Shown here piece after piece: positions 1-9,821 of a DNA stretch of 64,000 nt. Source of the stretch: Edwardsiella piscicida (GTDB lineage Bacteria > Pseudomonadota > Gammaproteobacteria > Enterobacterales > Enterobacteriaceae); the NCBI RefSeq assembly GCF_001896205.1, contig NZ_MPNU01000001.1, positions 3,631,722-3,695,721 on the forward strand. Reading direction: 5' to 3'. The translations under genes and the position numbers were made by a program. Below the pieces are notes generated by a model. The model did no database searches. It saw nothing but the letters and a program-made list of their open reading frames with translations, and was not told the origin of the DNA. Position 1 is the stretch's first letter; each line of letters begins with the position of its first letter.

Positions 1-3
1 CCT

Positions 4-477
4 TCATTCGTCCTCCTGATCCACCCAGGTGATATGCACCCCCTGCGCTAACGGCGTGATCGTCAGCGTACTCACGCGCTGACCGCAGTCGGACAGGGTA
101 TCTAGCGTCTGCAGCAGGGCGCTGAACGTCATGTCGGCCGAGACATGTCGCCGCCCATCGCGCTGGATCTGCCAAGACAGCGCGACGTTATGCTCCGGAG
201 CACAGCGCGCCTGGCGCGCTGCCTGTGCTATCGCGTCGATGTCCGCTTGCCAGAGCCGCAGCTCGGTCGCCCAGCGCTGAACTCGCAGCATCGCCGCCTG
301 CGCATCGCCCTCCGTCAACCGGACGCGCAGCCGCTGCCGCTCCAGCGTATGCCATAGCCACAGCCCGGCCAGCAGCGAGGTCAGAAGCAACAGCGCGCCG
401 CCCCACAGCCATAGGCGCAGCGCCCGTGGCGAGAGGGTATACAGCCTACCCTGCAGCGACAGCAGCCGCTCACTCAC
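4..477 (-). CDS. hofO: HofO-like DNA-uptake/type IV pilus assembly protein
   Basis: Predicted inner-membrane PilO-like protein of the Hof (DNA utilisation/type IV pilus-like) operon. I take the start as GTG at 477, which overlaps the hofN stop by 8 bases and gives 157 aa; the longer open frame upstream runs inside hofN. A single hydrophobic segment lies at about residues 20-42 (rich in Leu/Trp), followed by a charged helical part and a small C-terminal domain, as in PilO-type proteins. It is third in a minus-strand operon after hofM and hofN, the order seen in E. coli upstream of hofP/hofQ. Identity rests mainly on position, since the family is poorly conserved. Confidence 0.75.
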   Translation of the reverse strand: MSERLLSLQGRLYTLSPRALRLWLWGGALLLLTSLLAGLWLWHTLERQRLRVRLTEGDAQAAMLRVQRWATELRLWQADIDAIAQAARQARCAPEHNVALSWQIQRDGRRHVSADMTFSALLQTLDTLSDCGQRVSTLTITPLAQGVHITWVDQEDE

Positions 478-1000
478 GGCACGCCTCCGCCGCACAGAGG
501 TGCAGCGTAAACTGCCAGCGACCATCGTCGGCACGGTACAGCCCCTGCCAGCGCCACGCCGCCATACGGAGGGCAAAATCGGCCACCGCCTGCCGGGATG
601 TACCCTGCCCTTCCAAGAGCCAGTACGGCGGAAGATGGTGCAGTCGCGTCAGCCATACCGCATCAGGGATCGTGGCCTGCGCCAGGCGCAGCTGCTGTGC
701 CAACTGCGTCACCGTCGCGCTCGACGACGGCGCCCCCGATGGTGCGAGCGCCGACTCACGCCGCGGCGGCGCGGGCAGCGCAGCCAGCCGCTGCTGAAGC
801 TGGTGATGGGCAGCCTCTCGCTGACGGGCCTGCTCCGCGATCTGCCTGATCAGCGGCGCCCGCCGCTGGTGCAGCAGACGCTCGGCGCTCATCCCCAGCG
901 CCGCGAACCCGGGAATTCCCAGCGCCAGCGTCAGCCATAGCATCCGAAGACGCGCCCGGCGCCGAGCCTCGCGCCAGGGCAGCAGATCTATGTCATCCAC
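470..1000 (-). CDS. hofN: HofN-like DNA-uptake/type IV pilus assembly protein
   Basis: PilN-like bitopic membrane protein, 176 aa from a GTG at 1000. The N-terminus VDDIDLLPWREAR resembles the conserved INLLPWR start of PilN proteins, which binds PilM (HofM). A membrane segment follows at about residues 19-40, then a Gln/Arg-rich stretch likely to be coiled coil (about 45-75). The start overlaps the hofM stop by 13 bases and the stop overlaps hofO, indicating translational coupling. The open frame extends upstream to 1105, but that part lies inside hofM and lacks PilN character, so I reject it. Confidence 0.8.
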   Translation of the reverse strand: MDDIDLLPWREARRRARLRMLWLTLALGIPGFAALGMSAERLLHQRRAPLIRQIAEQARQREAAHHQLQQRLAALPAPPRRESALAPSGAPSSSATVTQLAQQLRLAQATIPDAVWLTRLHHLPPYWLLEGQGTSRQAVADFALRMAAWRWQGLYRADDGRWQFTLHLCAAEACRE

Positions 1001-1818
1001 GGCGGTGACTCCGGCATCAGGGCCAGCCCCAGCGCGAGGCAAAACACCGCGGGATCGGCGGGCAGCGGGGAGACGAGATGACGTACGGCGCGCAGCCCAG
1101 ACCACCCCCGACTGCCGCTATCGCTACCGCAGCGCAGCGGTGCGACGCCCTCGGTCACGCCGGGCGGCAGCGCGGCCACGGCCTGGGCACAGGCCGTCTC
1201 TGGACCGTCGGCGAGGGAAACAAACCCATACTGTAGCGGCGATCCCCAGGGCGCTATCCAGCAGAAGCGGCGCCCATCGCCGTAGATCAGCGGCGCCGCA
1301 GAGCTCTCCCCGGCCAGGCGCGCCAAGCGTCGCAGCGCGCAGGGCGCCAGCGTTAAGCGCTGCAGCGGTAAACCGGCGCCGTCGAACAGCGCCCGCCACC
1401 GATCGCGCTGCGCGCGGTGCACGGCGCACACCTGCCAACGCCCACCCCCTTCGGGCGCGGGGGCGAAGTCACAGGCCAGCTGGTGCGCGGGAAGCATCAG
1501 CAGGCGCTCTCCCTGCGCCAGCAGCAGGCGATGCCGCTGCCAGGGTGACAAGGGAAGCGCGCTGCCCGGCAGCGTATCGCGGATCGCCCGCTCGGCGGGA
1601 AAGGCTGTCCGCACCGACAGCCGACGCGGCAAACGGGCGCGCAGCGCGGCCAGCGCCGCGGGCAGCGAGGGAGAGAGACCATCCCGATCCGGGGCGGCCG
1701 TCAGCGGCAGTCGCCACCAACCGCGCAGCTGGATACCGTCGCGGCGCGCCGAAAGCGCCACGGCGATCAGCTGAGCGGGCTGAATATCGATCCCCATGCG
1801 CCAATGACCGCCCCCCAT
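988..1818 (-). CDS. hofM: HofM, PilM-like pilus/DNA-uptake ATPase-fold protein
   Basis: Cytoplasmic PilM-type actin-fold protein thought to anchor the HofN/HofO membrane complex; in E. coli the hof genes are needed to use DNA as a nutrient. I chose ATG 1818 (MGGGHWRMGIDIQP, 276 aa) because an AAGGAGG ribosome-binding site lies six bases upstream; an ATG at 1839 lies on the other side of that site. The N-terminal GIDIQPAQLIAVAL stretch corresponds to the first beta strands of the PilM fold. It diverges from mrcA across about 115 bases, exactly as in E. coli. Confidence 0.82.
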   Translation of the reverse strand: MGGGHWRMGIDIQPAQLIAVALSARRDGIQLRGWWRLPLTAAPDRDGLSPSLPAALAALRARLPRRLSVRTAFPAERAIRDTLPGSALPLSPWQRHRLLLAQGERLLMLPAHQLACDFAPAPEGGGRWQVCAVHRAQRDRWRALFDGAGLPLQRLTLAPCALRRLARLAGESSAAPLIYGDGRRFCWIAPWGSPLQYGFVSLADGPETACAQAVAALPPGVTEGVAPLRCGSDSGSRGWSGLRAVRHLVSPLPADPAVFCLALGLALMPESPPWMT

Positions 1819-1935
1819 GCCGCGCCTCCTTATCATCAACTTACTAAAAGAACGTATCCTCTGTGTCTGCTAGCCTTTATACTACTGCCCGTTTGTTTAT
1901 AAACTGCCCAACTGACATGTAATGGGAAATTCCAG

Positions 1936-4500
1936 GTGAAGTTCGTAAAGTATTTAATCATCCTCGCAGTCTGTTGCATTCTGCTGGGAGTCACTGCGGT
2001 ATTTGGACTGTACAAATACGTTGAGCCGCAGCTCCCAGACGTTGCAACGCTGAAAGACGTGCGGCTACAGACACCGATGCAGGTGTACAGCGCCGACGGC
2101 TATCTCATCGCCCAATATGGTGAAAAGCGCCGTATTCCGCTGCCGCTCACGCAGATCCCCCCGCTGATGGTCAAGGCGTTTATCGCGACCGAAGACAGCC
2201 GTTTCTTCGAACACCACGGCGTTGATCCTATCGGCATCTTTCGTGCAGCCTCCGTCGCCCTGTTTACCGGCCATGCCTCACAGGGCGCCAGTACCATCAC
2301 CCAGCAGCTGGCCAGAAACTTTTTCCTCAGCCCAGAGCGAACGCTGATGCGTAAAGTAAAGGAGGCCTTCCTCGCAATTCGCATCGAGCAGCTGTTGAAT
2401 AAAGACGAAATTCTCGATCTCTATCTCAATAAAATTTATCTGGGCTACCGCGCCTACGGCGTCGGCGCCGCAGCGCAGGTCTACTTTGGTAAATCCGTCG
2501 ATCAGCTCACGCTGAGTGAAATGGCCATGATCGCGGGCCTGCCCAAAGCGCCGTCCACCTTTAACCCGCTCTACTCACACGATCGCGCCGTCGCTCGCCG
2601 CAACGTCGTGCTGGGCCGGATGTTGGATGAGCACTACATCACCCAGGCACAGTACGATCAGGCACGCAGCGAACCGCTGGTCTCCCGCTATCACGGGCCT
2701 GAGATCGACTTCTCCGCCCCCTATCTGGCCGAAATGGTGCGCCAGCAGATGGTGGAGAAATACGGTGAAAACGCCTATACCGACGGCTTTAAGGTCTATA
2801 CCACCATCACTAAACACCTGCAGGTTGCCGCCCAAACGGCGCTGCGCGATAACGTGATCAACTACGATATGCGCCACGGCTACCGCGGCCCCTCCAACGT
2901 ACTGTGGAAGGTCGGCCAGCCTGCCTGGAGCCAGCAGCGGATCACCGATACGCTGAACGGCCTACCCTCCTATGGCCCGCTGCTGCCGGCCGTCGTGATG
3001 TCGGCCAATGCCGACAGCGCCACGGTCATGCTGGCCAACGGCAACGGCGTCTCATTGCCGCTGGCGACCGTGCGCTGGGCTCGTCCCTACCGCAGCGATC
3101 GCGTGCAGGGCGCTACGCCGCGGAAAGTCAGCGACGTCCTGCAGCCGGGACAGCAGATTTGGGTGCGTCAGGATAGCGATAAGCGCTGGTGGCTAGCGCA
3201 GGTGCCGGACGTCAACTCCGCCCTGGTCTCCATCAGCCCGCAGGATGGCGCCATCAAGGCGCTGGTCGGCGGCTTTGACTTTAATCAGAGCAAATTCAAC
3301 CGCGTCACCCAGTCGGTGCGCCAGGTCGGCTCCAATATCAAGCCGTTCCTGTACACCGCCGCCATGGATAAGGGGCTGACGCTGGCGACCATCCTCAACG
3401 ATCTGCCCATCTCCCGTTGGGATGCTGGCGCCGGTACCGATTGGCGGCCGAAAAACTCACCGCCGACCTATGCCGGCCCCATTCGCCTGCGTCAGGGGCT
3501 CGGTGAGTCGAAAAACGTGGTGATGGTGCGCGCCATGCGCGCCATGGGCGTCGATTACGCCGCAGACTATCTGCTGCGCTTCGGCTTCCCGGCGCAGAAC
3601 ATCGTGAAGACCGAATCCCTGGCGCTGGGCTCAGCCAACTTTACCCCGCTGCAGCTGGTGCGTGGCTACGCCGTCTTTGCCAACGGCGGCTATCTGGTCG
3701 ACCCCTACTTCATCACCAAGATCGTCGACGGCAGCGATCAGACGATCTATGAAGCCCATCCGAAGGTCGTATGCGACAGCTGTAACCTGCCGGTTATCTA
3801 TGGCCCGACGCCGAAGTCGGCGGTATTGAGCGACGACAGCGTAGAAAACGTCGCCGTCTCAACGACCCCGGGGGTGAACGGCAGCGTACCGATGCCGGAG
3901 CTGGAGCAGGTCACCCCAGGTCAGGTCAGTCAGGATAGCGATCAGCGCTATGCGCCGCACGTTATCAGCACGCCGCTGGCTTTCCTGATGCACGACGCGC
4001 TGAGCAGCAACATCTGGGGCGAGCCGGGCTGGATGGGAACCGGGTGGCGCGCGATGCGCGATCTGAAGCGCCATGATATCGGCGGGAAAACCGGGACCAC
4101 CAACAGCTCCAAAGACGCTTGGTTCTCCGGCTACGGTCCGGGTATTGTCACCAGCGTCTGGATAGGCTTTGACGATCATCGGCGCGATCTGGGACGCACC
4201 ACCGTGTCTGGAGCCCTGAAGGATCAGATCTCCGGCGGCGAGGGCGGGGCCAAGAGCGCCCAGCCGGCATGGGACGACTTCATGAAATCGGCGCTGACCG
4301 GAATCCCCGAGCAGCCGCTTCCGCCGCCGCCGGGCATTGTCAGCGTCGTTATCGACAGGGCGACCGGCAAGCTGGCCACCGGCAGCGGTAACAGCCGCAG
4401 CGAGTACTTCATTGAGGGGACCCAGCCGACGGACTATGCCACGCCGGACGCCGGCACCGTGATCATCAACAATGAGGGGCAGAGCCAGGAGCTGTTCTGA
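1936..4500 (+). CDS. mrcA: Penicillin-binding protein 1A (bifunctional transglycosylase/transpeptidase)
   Basis: Class A PBP that polymerises lipid II glycan strands and cross-links the peptides in the periplasm. It starts with GTG (MKFVKYLIILAVCC), as the E. coli gene does. Residues 5-27 form the membrane anchor. The glycosyltransferase domain carries Glu86 in TEDSRFFEHHG and the GASTITQQLARN motif. The transpeptidase domain carries SNIK (Ser466), SKN (525-527) and KTGT (718-721). At 854 aa it has the normal family length. It is divergent from hofM and followed by a strong terminator shared with convergent nudE. Confidence 0.97.
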   Translation: MKFVKYLIILAVCCILLGVTAVFGLYKYVEPQLPDVATLKDVRLQTPMQVYSADGYLIAQYGEKRRIPLPLTQIPPLMVKAFIATEDSRFFEHHGVDPIGIFRAASVALFTGHASQGASTITQQLARNFFLSPERTLMRKVKEAFLAIRIEQLLNKDEILDLYLNKIYLGYRAYGVGAAAQVYFGKSVDQLTLSEMAMIAGLPKAPSTFNPLYSHDRAVARRNVVLGRMLDEHYITQAQYDQARSEPLVSRYHGPEIDFSAPYLAEMVRQQMVEKYGENAYTDGFKVYTTITKHLQVAAQTALRDNVINYDMRHGYRGPSNVLWKVGQPAWSQQRITDTLNGLPSYGPLLPAVVMSANADSATVMLANGNGVSLPLATVRWARPYRSDRVQGATPRKVSDVLQPGQQIWVRQDSDKRWWLAQVPDVNSALVSISPQDGAIKALVGGFDFNQSKFNRVTQSVRQVGSNIKPFLYTAAMDKGLTLATILNDLPISRWDAGAGTDWRPKNSPPTYAGPIRLRQGLGESKNVVMVRAMRAMGVDYAADYLLRFGFPAQNIVKTESLALGSANFTPLQLVRGYAVFANGGYLVDPYFITKIVDGSDQTIYEAHPKVVCDSCNLPVIYGPTPKSAVLSDDSVENVAVSTTPGVNGSVPMPELEQVTPGQVSQDSDQRYAPHVISTPLAFLMHDALSSNIWGEPGWMGTGWRAMRDLKRHDIGGKTGTTNSSKDAWFSGYGPGIVTSVWIGFDDHRRDLGRTTVSGALKDQISGGEGGAKSAQPAWDDFMKSALTGIPEQPLPPPPGIVSVVIDRATGKLATGSGNSRSEYFIEGTQPTDYATPDAGTVIINNEGQSQELF

Positions 4501-4530
4501 TCCCCTCTTCCCCCCGCCTTTCCACCAATA

Positions 4531-4556
4531 AAAAGGAGCCATTAGGCTCCTTTTTT
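4531..4556. terminator. Bidirectional rho-independent terminator mrcA/nudE
   Basis: Stem GGAGCC (4535-4540), loop ATTA, GGCTCC (4545-4550), then six T; a run of A precedes the stem, so it can also end nudE on the minus strand. It lies between two convergent genes. Confidence 0.92.
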
Positions 4557-4578
4557 ATCACCGCTGACTCGCGTCGTC

Positions 4579-5142
4579 CTAGGCGGTACGGCGCTGTAGA
4601 TACTCCCGCAGCAGAAACAGCGCGCTCACGTTGCGCGCCTCGTGAAAATCGGGCTCCTGCAGCAGCGCCATCATCTGGGTCAACGGCCAGCGGATCACCG
4701 GCATCGTCTCAGGCTCATCGCCCTGCAGGCGCTGGGCGAACAGATCCTCCGCTACCACCACGTTCATCTGACTGGAGAAATAGGAGGGTGCCATCGTGAG
4801 CTTATGCAGCAGGGTAAAACGCTGCGCCCCAAAGCCGGCCTCTTCCATCAGCTCGCGGTTGGCCGCTTGGAACACCCGCTCGCCGGGATCGATAAGCCCC
4901 TTGGGAAAACCCAGCTCATACTCCTCAATGCCGACCGCATATTCGCGGATCAGCAGCAGATCGTCCCCCAGAATGGGAACGATCATCACCGCCTCGCGGC
5001 CTGACGGGCGCATACGCTCATACACCCGGCGCACCCCGTTGCTAAACTCCAGATCGACGGACTCGACGTTAAATAAGCGTGAGTGCGCCACGGTTTCAAC
5101 GCCCAGGATCCTGGGCTTCTTAGTGGAACTATCCATACTCAA
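4579..5142 (-). CDS. nudE: ADP compounds hydrolase NudE (Nudix)
   Basis: Nudix hydrolase that cleaves ADP-ribose, diadenosine tri-/diphosphates and NADH. The Nudix box GX5EX7REUXEEXGU is intact at about residues 82-104 (GLIDPGE...RELMEEAGF). The 187-aa length matches the family. A second Met at residue 3 could also be the start. It is convergent with mrcA and divergent from igaA, the same arrangement as in E. coli. Confidence 0.95.
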   Translation of the reverse strand: MSMDSSTKKPRILGVETVAHSRLFNVESVDLEFSNGVRRVYERMRPSGREAVMIVPILGDDLLLIREYAVGIEEYELGFPKGLIDPGERVFQAANRELMEEAGFGAQRFTLLHKLTMAPSYFSSQMNVVVAEDLFAQRLQGDEPETMPVIRWPLTQMMALLQEPDFHEARNVSALFLLREYLQRRTA

Positions 5143-5593
5143 CCCGACATCCTAAAGATATGCGTTCGCACCGGCCGACGGCGGGCCCGGCGTGATAAAC
5201 CGTTTGTGATCGCAAAGGCACCTTGCGGCATTGTGCGCAGATGCTCATATTTTCGCAACATATGTTGCCATTATTTTACCTCACCGGCGATGTCGGACCA
5301 TAACGCCGCCAGGCAGGAGATTTGTTGCGATAATCCCTTCCCAGCGGTAGGAAAAATCGGACAATACCGATATGATCGCCAAGCGGGTATGTTAGGCTGA
5401 GTCATGGGAACGCGAGCGACCCAAAAATGTAAACTCATTCCATAACATATAGTTATATTCGCAATAATCACTGCCGTTATACTTTCTCTATCGTCTTCCG
5501 ACGGTACGCGGCGTTCTTCGCGGTCATTTATCCGCGTCGCCGGGCAGAGAAAGGGCAAGACAGCAGCGCGATGATCACCGTGGGAGAGTCGGC
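5143..5593. other. Divergent nudE/igaA intergenic region
   Basis: About 450 bases with no convincing gene; the open frames here have no recognisable protein character. It must hold the nudE and igaA promoters. AT-rich stretches around 5245-5280 and 5430-5490 are candidate promoter zones, but I could not fix -35/-10 boxes with confidence. A GGGAG ribosome-binding site for igaA lies at 5582-5586. Confidence 0.5.
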
Positions 5594-7708
5594 GTGAATG
5601 TATCCATCGCAGCACTCCTGTATCTTATTCCCACAGCGGTTATTATCGGGTATATCTATTGGTACACAACGAAGAGAGCGTCGCGGTTGTCTGCATCCTT
5701 TCCCTTTGTCAAAACCAAACAGCGTAAACTGAATCCGGAAGAGCGCCAGGCGATTGCGGCCTATCTGCGCGGGCTGGATACCGCGACAGAGAGCGCCGAC
5801 CCGGCGCTGACGCTGCTGCACCAACGTCTGATGCCGCAGGGGGATCGGGTCTACTCCGTGACCCACGCGATCACCCGCTATGCCCTGGCAGGCGATACGC
5901 CCAGCCAGCACCGCTACTTCTTGGATAACCAAGAAATCCACCTGCCCGCGTTCTGGGAAAAGTACATCGCCGATGAAAACAGCCTGGATCTGATCAAGAC
6001 CGCGACGCTGCCGCTGGTCATCGCCATTAATGGCCATACGCTGGCCGAGAGCCTGCATAGTCAACAGCTACCGACGCCGACGCTGGGCGGCACCGCCTCG
6101 ATCCGCCGCAGTGAGGGCGATCAGGTCGATCTGTGCGGCGTACGCAGAGAAACCCTGGCCGAATATCAGCTGCACCAGCGCAGCGGTGCCCGCCGCGCCG
6201 TTCCGACGGCGCTGGCCTTGATTCTACTCAGCGTGGCCCTGATCGTTCCCCCGACCCTGATGCCGTGGCTGCTGGCGTTGGCCGCGCCGCTTCTGGGCTG
6301 GGGGCTCTGGTGCCTATACCGGAAACCCAGCGCCAGGCAGCGTAAAGAGATCCACCTGCTGCGCGGGACCCCCAAGCGCTGGGGACTGTTTGGCGAGTCC
6401 TGCGGCGAACAACTGAGCAACGTGTCCGTCGGTACGTTGGACCTCCTGTATCCGCCCCACTGGCAGCCCTATATCCACCCGGATATCGGCCATCCGACCG
6501 ATATCGAGATTTACCAAAACCATCAGGTGGTGCGCCAGGGGCGCTTCCTCTCTCTCCGCGACGAGGCCACCCAGTTTCCGCTGCAGCCGTGGGGGCGCAG
6601 TGCGCTGCTGGGCGCCGCTGCGCTGATCGCGCTGCTGCTCCTGCTGACCACGCAGTCGCTGAGCATCCCCCTGAAGATCAGCACCGCCTGGCTACACGGC
6701 GCCCAAACCCTCTCCGCCACCAGCGTGAAGCAACTGACGGAGATGCCGCTGCAGGTCGGGGATATCCTGGATCTGCGCGGCAGCGGAATGTGCCACGTAC
6801 CCGCCTTCTATCAAGAGGGTGAGCGCTACCCCTTCATGCCCTTCGACTGCAGCACCATTTATTGGGGCACCGCCTCGCCGATGGCGGAGCCAAGCTCGGA
6901 TACCATCGATAACGCCGCCGCGCTGCAGTCCACCGTCACCCGCCAGCTAACCGCCGGCGACAGCGATAGCAAGGTAAGCCCGGCTCTGGCCAGCGCCATT
7001 CAGAAATCGGGGATGATCCTGCTGGATGACTTTGCCGGGATCGTCCTCAAGACCGAGGCCCTGTGCGCGCAGAAAAACGAATGTACCCGGCTCAAGAACT
7101 CGCTGGTGAACCTGGGCAATAGTAAATCCTGGCCCGCGCTGCTGAAAAAAGCGCACGGCGGAGGACTGGAGGGGGTCAATGTCCTCATGCGACCGGCCAG
7201 CGCCCGCCAGCTGACCAATATCGTCAACAGCGCGGTATCCTCGTTTTACTATCGCGAAACCCATAAGGCAGCGCAGCTGCTGGCGGTTACGCCGCCGGGG
7301 GGCTTTTTAATCAGCAGCGATGAGGGACATCAATGGGTCGCTCACCCGCAGCCCAACGTTTCACTGTATGACTACAGCCCGGTCGATCAGTGGCGCGAAC
7401 TGGAAAATCTGTCGCGCCTGCTGCTAAACACCCCGTTCCGGGCCCACGGCGTGATCACGGAGATCAGCACGGATGCCAACGGCACGCGTCATATCATGCT
7501 GCACAGCCAGCCGGATGGGCTCACCCTGTGGCGCTATCTGTTAATGACGCCGCTGCTGCTGGCGCTCTGCGTAACTCTGGCGGTCAACGCCACGCTGTTT
7601 GTGCGACGTCTGCGCGGCGCGCTGGCGCGGATTCCGGCGATCCAGCGCTACTACGAACAGTGCATCAACCATAAGATCATGCCGTTCGATCTGCCGCCGC
7701 GTCCTTAA
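5594..7708 (+). CDS. igaA: IgaA, inner-membrane Rcs phosphorelay attenuator
   Basis: IgaA/YrfF restrains the Rcs envelope-stress phosphorelay by contacting RcsD. It starts at GTG 5594 behind GGGAG and is 704 aa, close to the usual 710. Hydrophobic segments lie near the N-terminus (about 3-25), at about residues 207-245 (two passes), at about 335-358, and near the C-terminus (about 645-668). The long stretch between the last two is the periplasmic domain, which contains four or more Cys as in enteric IgaA. The gene leads the run igaA-yrfG-hslR-hslO. In Salmonella and E. coli igaA is essential while Rcs is intact. Confidence 0.92.
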   Translation: MNVSIAALLYLIPTAVIIGYIYWYTTKRASRLSASFPFVKTKQRKLNPEERQAIAAYLRGLDTATESADPALTLLHQRLMPQGDRVYSVTHAITRYALAGDTPSQHRYFLDNQEIHLPAFWEKYIADENSLDLIKTATLPLVIAINGHTLAESLHSQQLPTPTLGGTASIRRSEGDQVDLCGVRRETLAEYQLHQRSGARRAVPTALALILLSVALIVPPTLMPWLLALAAPLLGWGLWCLYRKPSARQRKEIHLLRGTPKRWGLFGESCGEQLSNVSVGTLDLLYPPHWQPYIHPDIGHPTDIEIYQNHQVVRQGRFLSLRDEATQFPLQPWGRSALLGAAALIALLLLLTTQSLSIPLKISTAWLHGAQTLSATSVKQLTEMPLQVGDILDLRGSGMCHVPAFYQEGERYPFMPFDCSTIYWGTASPMAEPSSDTIDNAAALQSTVTRQLTAGDSDSKVSPALASAIQKSGMILLDDFAGIVLKTEALCAQKNECTRLKNSLVNLGNSKSWPALLKKAHGGGLEGVNVLMRPASARQLTNIVNSAVSSFYYRETHKAAQLLAVTPPGGFLISSDEGHQWVAHPQPNVSLYDYSPVDQWRELENLSRLLLNTPFRAHGVITEISTDANGTRHIMLHSQPDGLTLWRYLLMTPLLLALCVTLAVNATLFVRRLRGALARIPAIQRYYEQCINHKIMPFDLPPRP

Positions 7709-7789
7709 CGTGCGGCATGACAAGGCGGCGCCAGGAAAATATACTGGGCGATGCGATCCCGCCCTGCATGCGTTTTCCGGAGTACGCCC

Positions 7790-8491
7790 ATGGTTCCCAC
7801 CCTCGACTGGAATGACATCGATACCGTCCTGTTGGATATGGACGGCACGCTGATCGATCTGGCCTTTGATAACTACTTTTGGCTAACGCTGGTGCCGCAG
7901 ACCTTAAGCGAGGCGCGCGGCATTTCCCGCGCCGATGCTCAGGCGCTGATCCAGCGGGAGTACCAGGCGGTAGCCCATACGCTCAACTGGTACTGTTTCG
8001 ACTACTGGCGCGAGCGCCTGGGGCTAGACATTCACCGCATGACCCTGGAACAAGGGACGCGGGTACGGGTGCGTCAGGACACGTTACCCTTTCTTAATGC
8101 CCTGCGCGCCAGCGGGCGCCGTACCATTCTGCTGACCAACGCCCACCCGCATGGGCTGGCGATGAAGGTGGCGCAGACCGGGCTGGATAGCCACCTTGAT
8201 ATACTCTATTCCACCCACCGCTTTGGCTATCCCAAAGAGGATCAGCGCCTGTGGCGAGCGGTACAGCATCAGTGCGGGCTGGATCCGGCCAGAACGCTGT
8301 TCATTGACGACGCCGAACCGATCCTCGACGCCGCGCACCAGTTCGGTATCCGTTACTGCCTGGGCGTCAGTAATCCCGACTCCGGCAGGCCGGAAAAACG
8401 CTTTGCCCGCCATCCGGCGATGAGCGACTACCGCGCCCTGCTGCCGGCCATCGTCGCCGGTGGGCCCGATACAGACAGGAGGGCACCATGA
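7790..8491 (+). CDS. yrfG: HAD-superfamily purine nucleotidase YrfG
   Basis: Haloacid-dehalogenase-type phosphatase; the E. coli homologue dephosphorylates GMP and IMP. The catalytic DXDGT motif is DMDGT with Asp16 and Asp18; LLTNAHP supplies the motif II Thr, and FIDDAEP the acidic motif IV. I chose ATG 7790 (233 aa, CGGAG at 7777-7781); the open frame extends upstream to 7751 without a recognisable domain. Its TGA overlaps the hslR ATG, so the two are translationally coupled. Confidence 0.9.
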   Translation: MVPTLDWNDIDTVLLDMDGTLIDLAFDNYFWLTLVPQTLSEARGISRADAQALIQREYQAVAHTLNWYCFDYWRERLGLDIHRMTLEQGTRVRVRQDTLPFLNALRASGRRTILLTNAHPHGLAMKVAQTGLDSHLDILYSTHRFGYPKEDQRLWRAVQHQCGLDPARTLFIDDAEPILDAAHQFGIRYCLGVSNPDSGRPEKRFARHPAMSDYRALLPAIVAGGPDTDRRAP

Positions 8492-8898
8492 AAGCCAGCG
8501 CCAAGCAGGAACAGGAGGGCGTCCGCCTGGATAAATGGCTGTGGGCGGCCCGCTTTTATAAAACCCGCGCCGTTGCCCGCGACATGATCGACGGCGGCAA
8601 GGTGCACTACAACGGGGTACGCGGCAAACCAAGCCGCAGCGTAGAAGTCGGCGCCGAGATCCGCCTGCGCCAGGGCAATGACGATCGTACGATCATCGTG
8701 ACCGCCCTCAGCGCCCAGCGCGGCGGCGCGGAGCAGGCTCGCCTGCTGTACCAGGAGACCGCGCAGAGCATTGCCAAGCGCGAGGCGATTGCCCAGGCTC
8801 GCAAGATGAACGCGCTGAGCATGCCGCACCCGGATCGGCGTCCCGATAAAAAAGAACGTCGCAATCTGCTTAAATTTAAACACGGCCAGTCGGAATGA
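8488..8898 (+). CDS. hslR: Ribosome-associated heat shock protein Hsp15
   Basis: Hsp15 binds stalled 50S subunits carrying a nascent chain and tRNA, and helps recycle them. The S4-type RNA-binding domain is at the N-terminus (VRLDKWLWAARFYKTRAVA, about residues 11-30), with a basic Lys/Arg-rich tail. The 136-aa length is normal. It overlaps yrfG by four bases and lies 23 bases before hslO, forming the conserved heat-shock pair. Confidence 0.95.
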   Translation: MKASAKQEQEGVRLDKWLWAARFYKTRAVARDMIDGGKVHYNGVRGKPSRSVEVGAEIRLRQGNDDRTIIVTALSAQRGGAEQARLLYQETAQSIAKREAIAQARKMNALSMPHPDRRPDKKERRNLLKFKHGQSE

Positions 8899-8921
8899 CC
8901 GGCGCCTGAAGAGAGATAACT

Positions 8922-9803
8922 ATGTCCCATCACGACCAATTACATCGCTACCTGTTTGACAATCTGGCCGTGCGCGGCGAGCTGGTCAACGCCAGCGCCA
9001 CCTATGCCCGCATACTGGAAAACCACGACTACCCGGCCGCGGTACGCGCGCTGCTGGGCGAACTGTTGGTCGCCACCAGCCTGCTGACCGCCACCCTGAA
9101 GTTTGACGGCGATATCACGGTACAGCTGCAGGGTGACGGCCCGCTGACGCTGGCGGTGATCAATGGCAACCATCATCAGGAGATGCGCGGTGTCGCCCGT
9201 CTGCAGGGCGATATCGCCGACGGCAGCAGCCTGAAGCACATGCTGGGCAACGGTGTAATGGTGATCACCATTACGCCGAAAGAGGGGGAGCGTTATCAGG
9301 GCGTCGTGGCGCTGGAGGGCGATACGCTGGCCAGCTGCCTGGAGGCCTACTTCATGCAGTCCGAGCAGCTGCCGACCCGCCTGTTTATGTTCACCGGAGA
9401 GCAGGACGGTCAACCGGCGGCGGCCGGTATGCTGCTGCAGATCCTGCCGACGCAGCCCAATAACGTCGACGACCTGACTCACCTGTCGCACCTGACCGCC
9501 ACCGTGACCCCGCAGGAGCTGTTTACGCTGCCCGCCAACGAGGTGCTGTACCGCCTGTACAATCAGGAGCAGGTGACCCTGTTTGAACCGCAGCCGATCG
9601 CCTTCCGCTGCGGTTGCTCTCGCGAGCGCAGCGCCAGCGCGCTGATGAGCCTGCCGTCCCAGCAGCTGGAAGAGCTGTTGGCGGAGCGCGGCAGCATCGA
9701 TATCCACTGCGACTACTGCGGTAGCCACTACCTGTTCGATCGCGTCGATATCGACGCGTTACGCGCCGGCGCACAGCCGAGCGAAGCAGGCTCGCTGCAC
9801 TAA
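8922..9803 (+). CDS. hslO: Redox-regulated chaperone Hsp33
   Basis: Hsp33 is a holdase activated when oxidative stress plus unfolding releases zinc from its C-terminal redox switch. The four zinc-binding cysteines are present in CGCS and CDYC near the C-terminus. Full length at 293 aa. A GAGAG-type ribosome-binding site precedes the ATG. It is the last gene of the igaA-yrfG-hslR-hslO run and is followed by a clear terminator. In E. coli pckA lies close downstream; here a respiratory cassette intervenes. Confidence 0.96.
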   Translation: MSHHDQLHRYLFDNLAVRGELVNASATYARILENHDYPAAVRALLGELLVATSLLTATLKFDGDITVQLQGDGPLTLAVINGNHHQEMRGVARLQGDIADGSSLKHMLGNGVMVITITPKEGERYQGVVALEGDTLASCLEAYFMQSEQLPTRLFMFTGEQDGQPAAAGMLLQILPTQPNNVDDLTHLSHLTATVTPQELFTLPANEVLYRLYNQEQVTLFEPQPIAFRCGCSRERSASALMSLPSQQLEELLAERGSIDIHCDYCGSHYLFDRVDIDALRAGAQPSEAGSLH

Positions 9804-9821
9804 TCACCGCATCGTCTTTCC

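Noticed and set aside
990..1847. 285-aa plus-strand open frame opposite hofM
   Set aside because: Arg/Ala/Pro-rich composition typical of an antisense frame in GC-rich DNA; hofM on the other strand has a good ribosome-binding site and family motifs.
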